From JAMXLO01 sp035492535 (GTDB lineage: Bacteria > Pseudomonadota > Alphaproteobacteria > Acetobacterales > Acetobacteraceae), in assembly GCA_035492535.1 (NCBI GenBank), contig DATJJM010000076.1, forward strand, positions 1 to 64,000: DNA of 64,000 nt, written 5' to 3'. Below are positions 62,746-64,000 of the stretch, piece by piece. Positions within the stretch are counted from its first letter, which is position 1. Every line of letters begins with the position of its first letter. Under the pieces are notes generated by a model that saw only the letters and a program-made list of their open reading frames with translations, had not been told where the DNA came from and did no database searches. Both the position numbers and the translations under genes were made by a program.

Positions 62746-62813
62746 CTGTTGCGATCCGCTCGCTGTTCAGCGAGTGGTTGTACCGGCGAGGACCGACAGG
62801 TCAAACCGCCGGA

Positions 62814-63452
62814 TCAGCCCAGCTTGAAGTCGTCACCCAGCAGAACGCCCAATCGTGCCGAAATCTGGTCCAGCAGGCGGTTGAACCGGGGCCAGTCAAA
62901 CCCCTGTGGATCGGCTCGCTGCACCGGATTGATCATACCGTGTCCGACAACCATGCTGCGCTTGATGCCACGTCGGTGGCAGATGTCGTAAACGAGTTGT
63001 GCCACGGCGTCATACTGCCAGTCGGTGAAATCCACAGGGAGCTTCTTCGCCCGCAGGACGTCGGGGTCCCACTGATACATCTCGATGCCGATGGAGCGGA
63101 AATTGTGGTCCTCAACCTTCGGGATATTGTCGGGATTCCCGGCGTGCGGCGTCGACTTGTCCTCCGCAACGAGCTGATACAGCAGGCCGAAATCGCGGCC
63201 AATCCAATAGTGGATCGAATGCTGGTCGCCGTTCTTGCTCGCCAGGTAATCCAGGCTCTTCACCTGGCTGACCTTGCTTTCCGTGCCGTGCAGTACGATT
63301 TCGTCGATCGCCTTGCCGTAACGCGGAAACACCCAGGCTGCCGGCTTCTGCTTCAAGTGCAGCAGGCTCGGTACCGCGAGCGCATATGCACCTGTCGTTG
63401 CGACCTGCCGACCGAAATTGATGGCCTGTCCTACCGCATCGCCAAATGCCAT
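62814..63452 (-). CDS. N-acetylmuramoyl-L-alanine amidase (Amidase_2 type)
   Basis: 212 residues with GGAGGAAAT before the ATG. EIVLHGTES supplies the first zinc His; HSIHYWIGRDFGLLYQLV is the core; VVGHGMINPVQRADPQGFDW holds the last His and Asp of the zinc triad. No clear signal peptide is present, since MAFGDAVGQAINFGRQVA is amphipathic, so it may act in the cytosol, on recycled muropeptides, or be exported by another route. Confidence 0.82.
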   Translation of the reverse strand: MAFGDAVGQAINFGRQVATTGAYALAVPSLLHLKQKPAAWVFPRYGKAIDEIVLHGTESKVSQVKSLDYLASKNGDQHSIHYWIGRDFGLLYQLVAEDKSTPHAGNPDNIPKVEDHNFRSIGIEMYQWDPDVLRAKKLPVDFTDWQYDAVAQLVYDICHRRGIKRSMVVGHGMINPVQRADPQGFDWPRFNRLLDQISARLGVLLGDDFKLG

Positions 63453-63514
63453 ATTTCCTCCTACCGTCCGGTCCCTGCAAGGTCCAGCTTCGCTATCATT
63501 GGAGAATCGTCTGA

Positions 63515-63544
63515 ACTATACCGAAAGAGTCGTGACTGACGTCA
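63515..63544 (-). promoter_or_regulatory. Candidate promoter of the Amidase_2 gene
   Basis: On the minus strand TGACGT (63544-63539) and TATAGT (63520-63515) are 18 bases apart, a fair sigma-70-like match. The -35 overlaps an inverted repeat GTGAC-TGAC-GTCAC at 63532-63545, a possible operator. Confidence 0.4.
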
Positions 63545-63620
63545 CAGGTCGTAGCGATGAAATGTACAAATCAAATTGAACACTCCTGGTTCAGCCCGGT
63601 GGCAAGCAATCCGTCTGACT

Positions 63621-63953
63621 CTAGCCATCACGCAACCGCAGCAATGGTCCACACAAGATCGTTGGACACTCCGTCGCCGTCACACTGGCGTCCGGTTCGT
63701 AATCAAAGTGAGCATGCCGCAGCGCTTCCCTGATATCGTGCAAAACCCGCATGTCGATCTCGGGACCATCGTCCAGACCAACAGTCATCACCGCTCCGCC
63801 GTTGAACCTCAAAACCAGGATGCTGGCCGGATACGGTGCCCTGCCGCGCACCCGCACAAGCTTGCAACGCGCTCGAACTGTCGCGAGATCGCCCCATGCC
63901 AGATATCGCGGCTCATCCAGATATCCGAAACGAATAACTACGCCTGCCGGCAT
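63621..63953 (-). CDS. Small hypothetical protein, 110 aa
   Basis: Starts at ATG 63953, five codons after an in-frame TAG. It has a beta-rich pattern (VVIRFGYLDEPRYLAWGDLA; ASILVLRFNGGAVMTVGLDD) followed by a helix (RVLHDIREALRHAHFDYEP). No family was recognised and there is no signal peptide or TM helix. A 168-base gap separates it from the amidase gene downstream. Confidence 0.5.
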   Translation of the reverse strand: MPAGVVIRFGYLDEPRYLAWGDLATVRARCKLVRVRGRAPYPASILVLRFNGGAVMTVGLDDGPEIDMRVLHDIREALRHAHFDYEPDASVTATECPTILCGPLLRLRDG

Positions 63954-64000
63954 CAGGCAGGAATAATACTAAGAATTATTGATAGTAACGGCGGTACACC

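Overview
The window is GC-rich and densely packed. Its conserved blocks point to an alphaproteobacterium, most likely an acetic-acid-bacterium relative (Acetobacteraceae/Rhodospirillales). These blocks are glyA-nrdR-ribD-ribE-ribB-ribH-nusB-thiL, bamE divergent from CBP3-DUF177, and rne divergent from amiC-mrcA-prfB. This placement is inference from synteny and protein style; no rRNA or tRNA gene was seen.

Positions 1-9759 form a surface-glycan or protein-glycosylation locus. It starts with the 3' end of an RTX-like repeat protein (probably type I secreted). Three bases later comes a 1962-residue protein with three consecutive TPR + GT41 (OGT/SPINDLY-like) glycosyltransferase modules. Four tightly coupled genes follow: a hexapeptide acyltransferase, an extended SDR, a CmcI-type methyltransferase and a glucose-1-phosphate cytidylyltransferase. 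The three-module enzyme beside a repetitive, Asn/Ser/Thr-rich exported protein is the most striking feature of the window.

Positions 9820-26809 are mainly housekeeping: a small secreted protein, an MFS exporter with YceI, comM, yraN, then glyA, nrdR, the riboflavin operon and nusB. A LysR regulator, an exported beta-propeller protein and a DUF2237 protein lie between nusB and thiL. An MFS carrier, bamE, a CBP3-type bc1 chaperone and DUF177/YceD follow. The ribB product carries a GTP-cyclohydrolase-II-like domain that lacks the zinc cysteines.

Positions 26855-31994 look like a signalling unit: a TonB-dependent receptor translationally coupled to a YfiR-like periplasmic protein, divergent from a membrane PAS-GGDEF-EAL protein. 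Positions 32069-40317 carry prfB (with the programmed +1 frameshift), mrcA and amiC on the minus strand and rne on the plus strand. The gap between amiC and rne holds a CtrA-like box and a long apparent rne leader. An Hsp20 C-terminal stub and a Cox11-cytochrome c fusion gene follow.

Positions 41514-54391 contain an ECF sigma/anti-sigma pair with a candidate autoregulated promoter, an enolase-superfamily dehydratase and a large SLOG-like four-helix membrane protein (a candidate conflict/defence gene). They also hold a GNAT enzyme, a guaB-dehalogenase-rsmB cluster, an MFS carrier, a DUF4239-like membrane protein, a short NhaP2-like antiporter and a metallophosphoesterase. Positions 54401-60073 are a minus-strand flavoenzyme/extradiol dioxygenase cluster that looks catabolic, with substrate unknown, interrupted by two palindromic intergenic repeats. 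The right end carries an uncharacterised membrane protein, rlmI, an Ami_2-type amidase with its own promoter and a small unknown protein.
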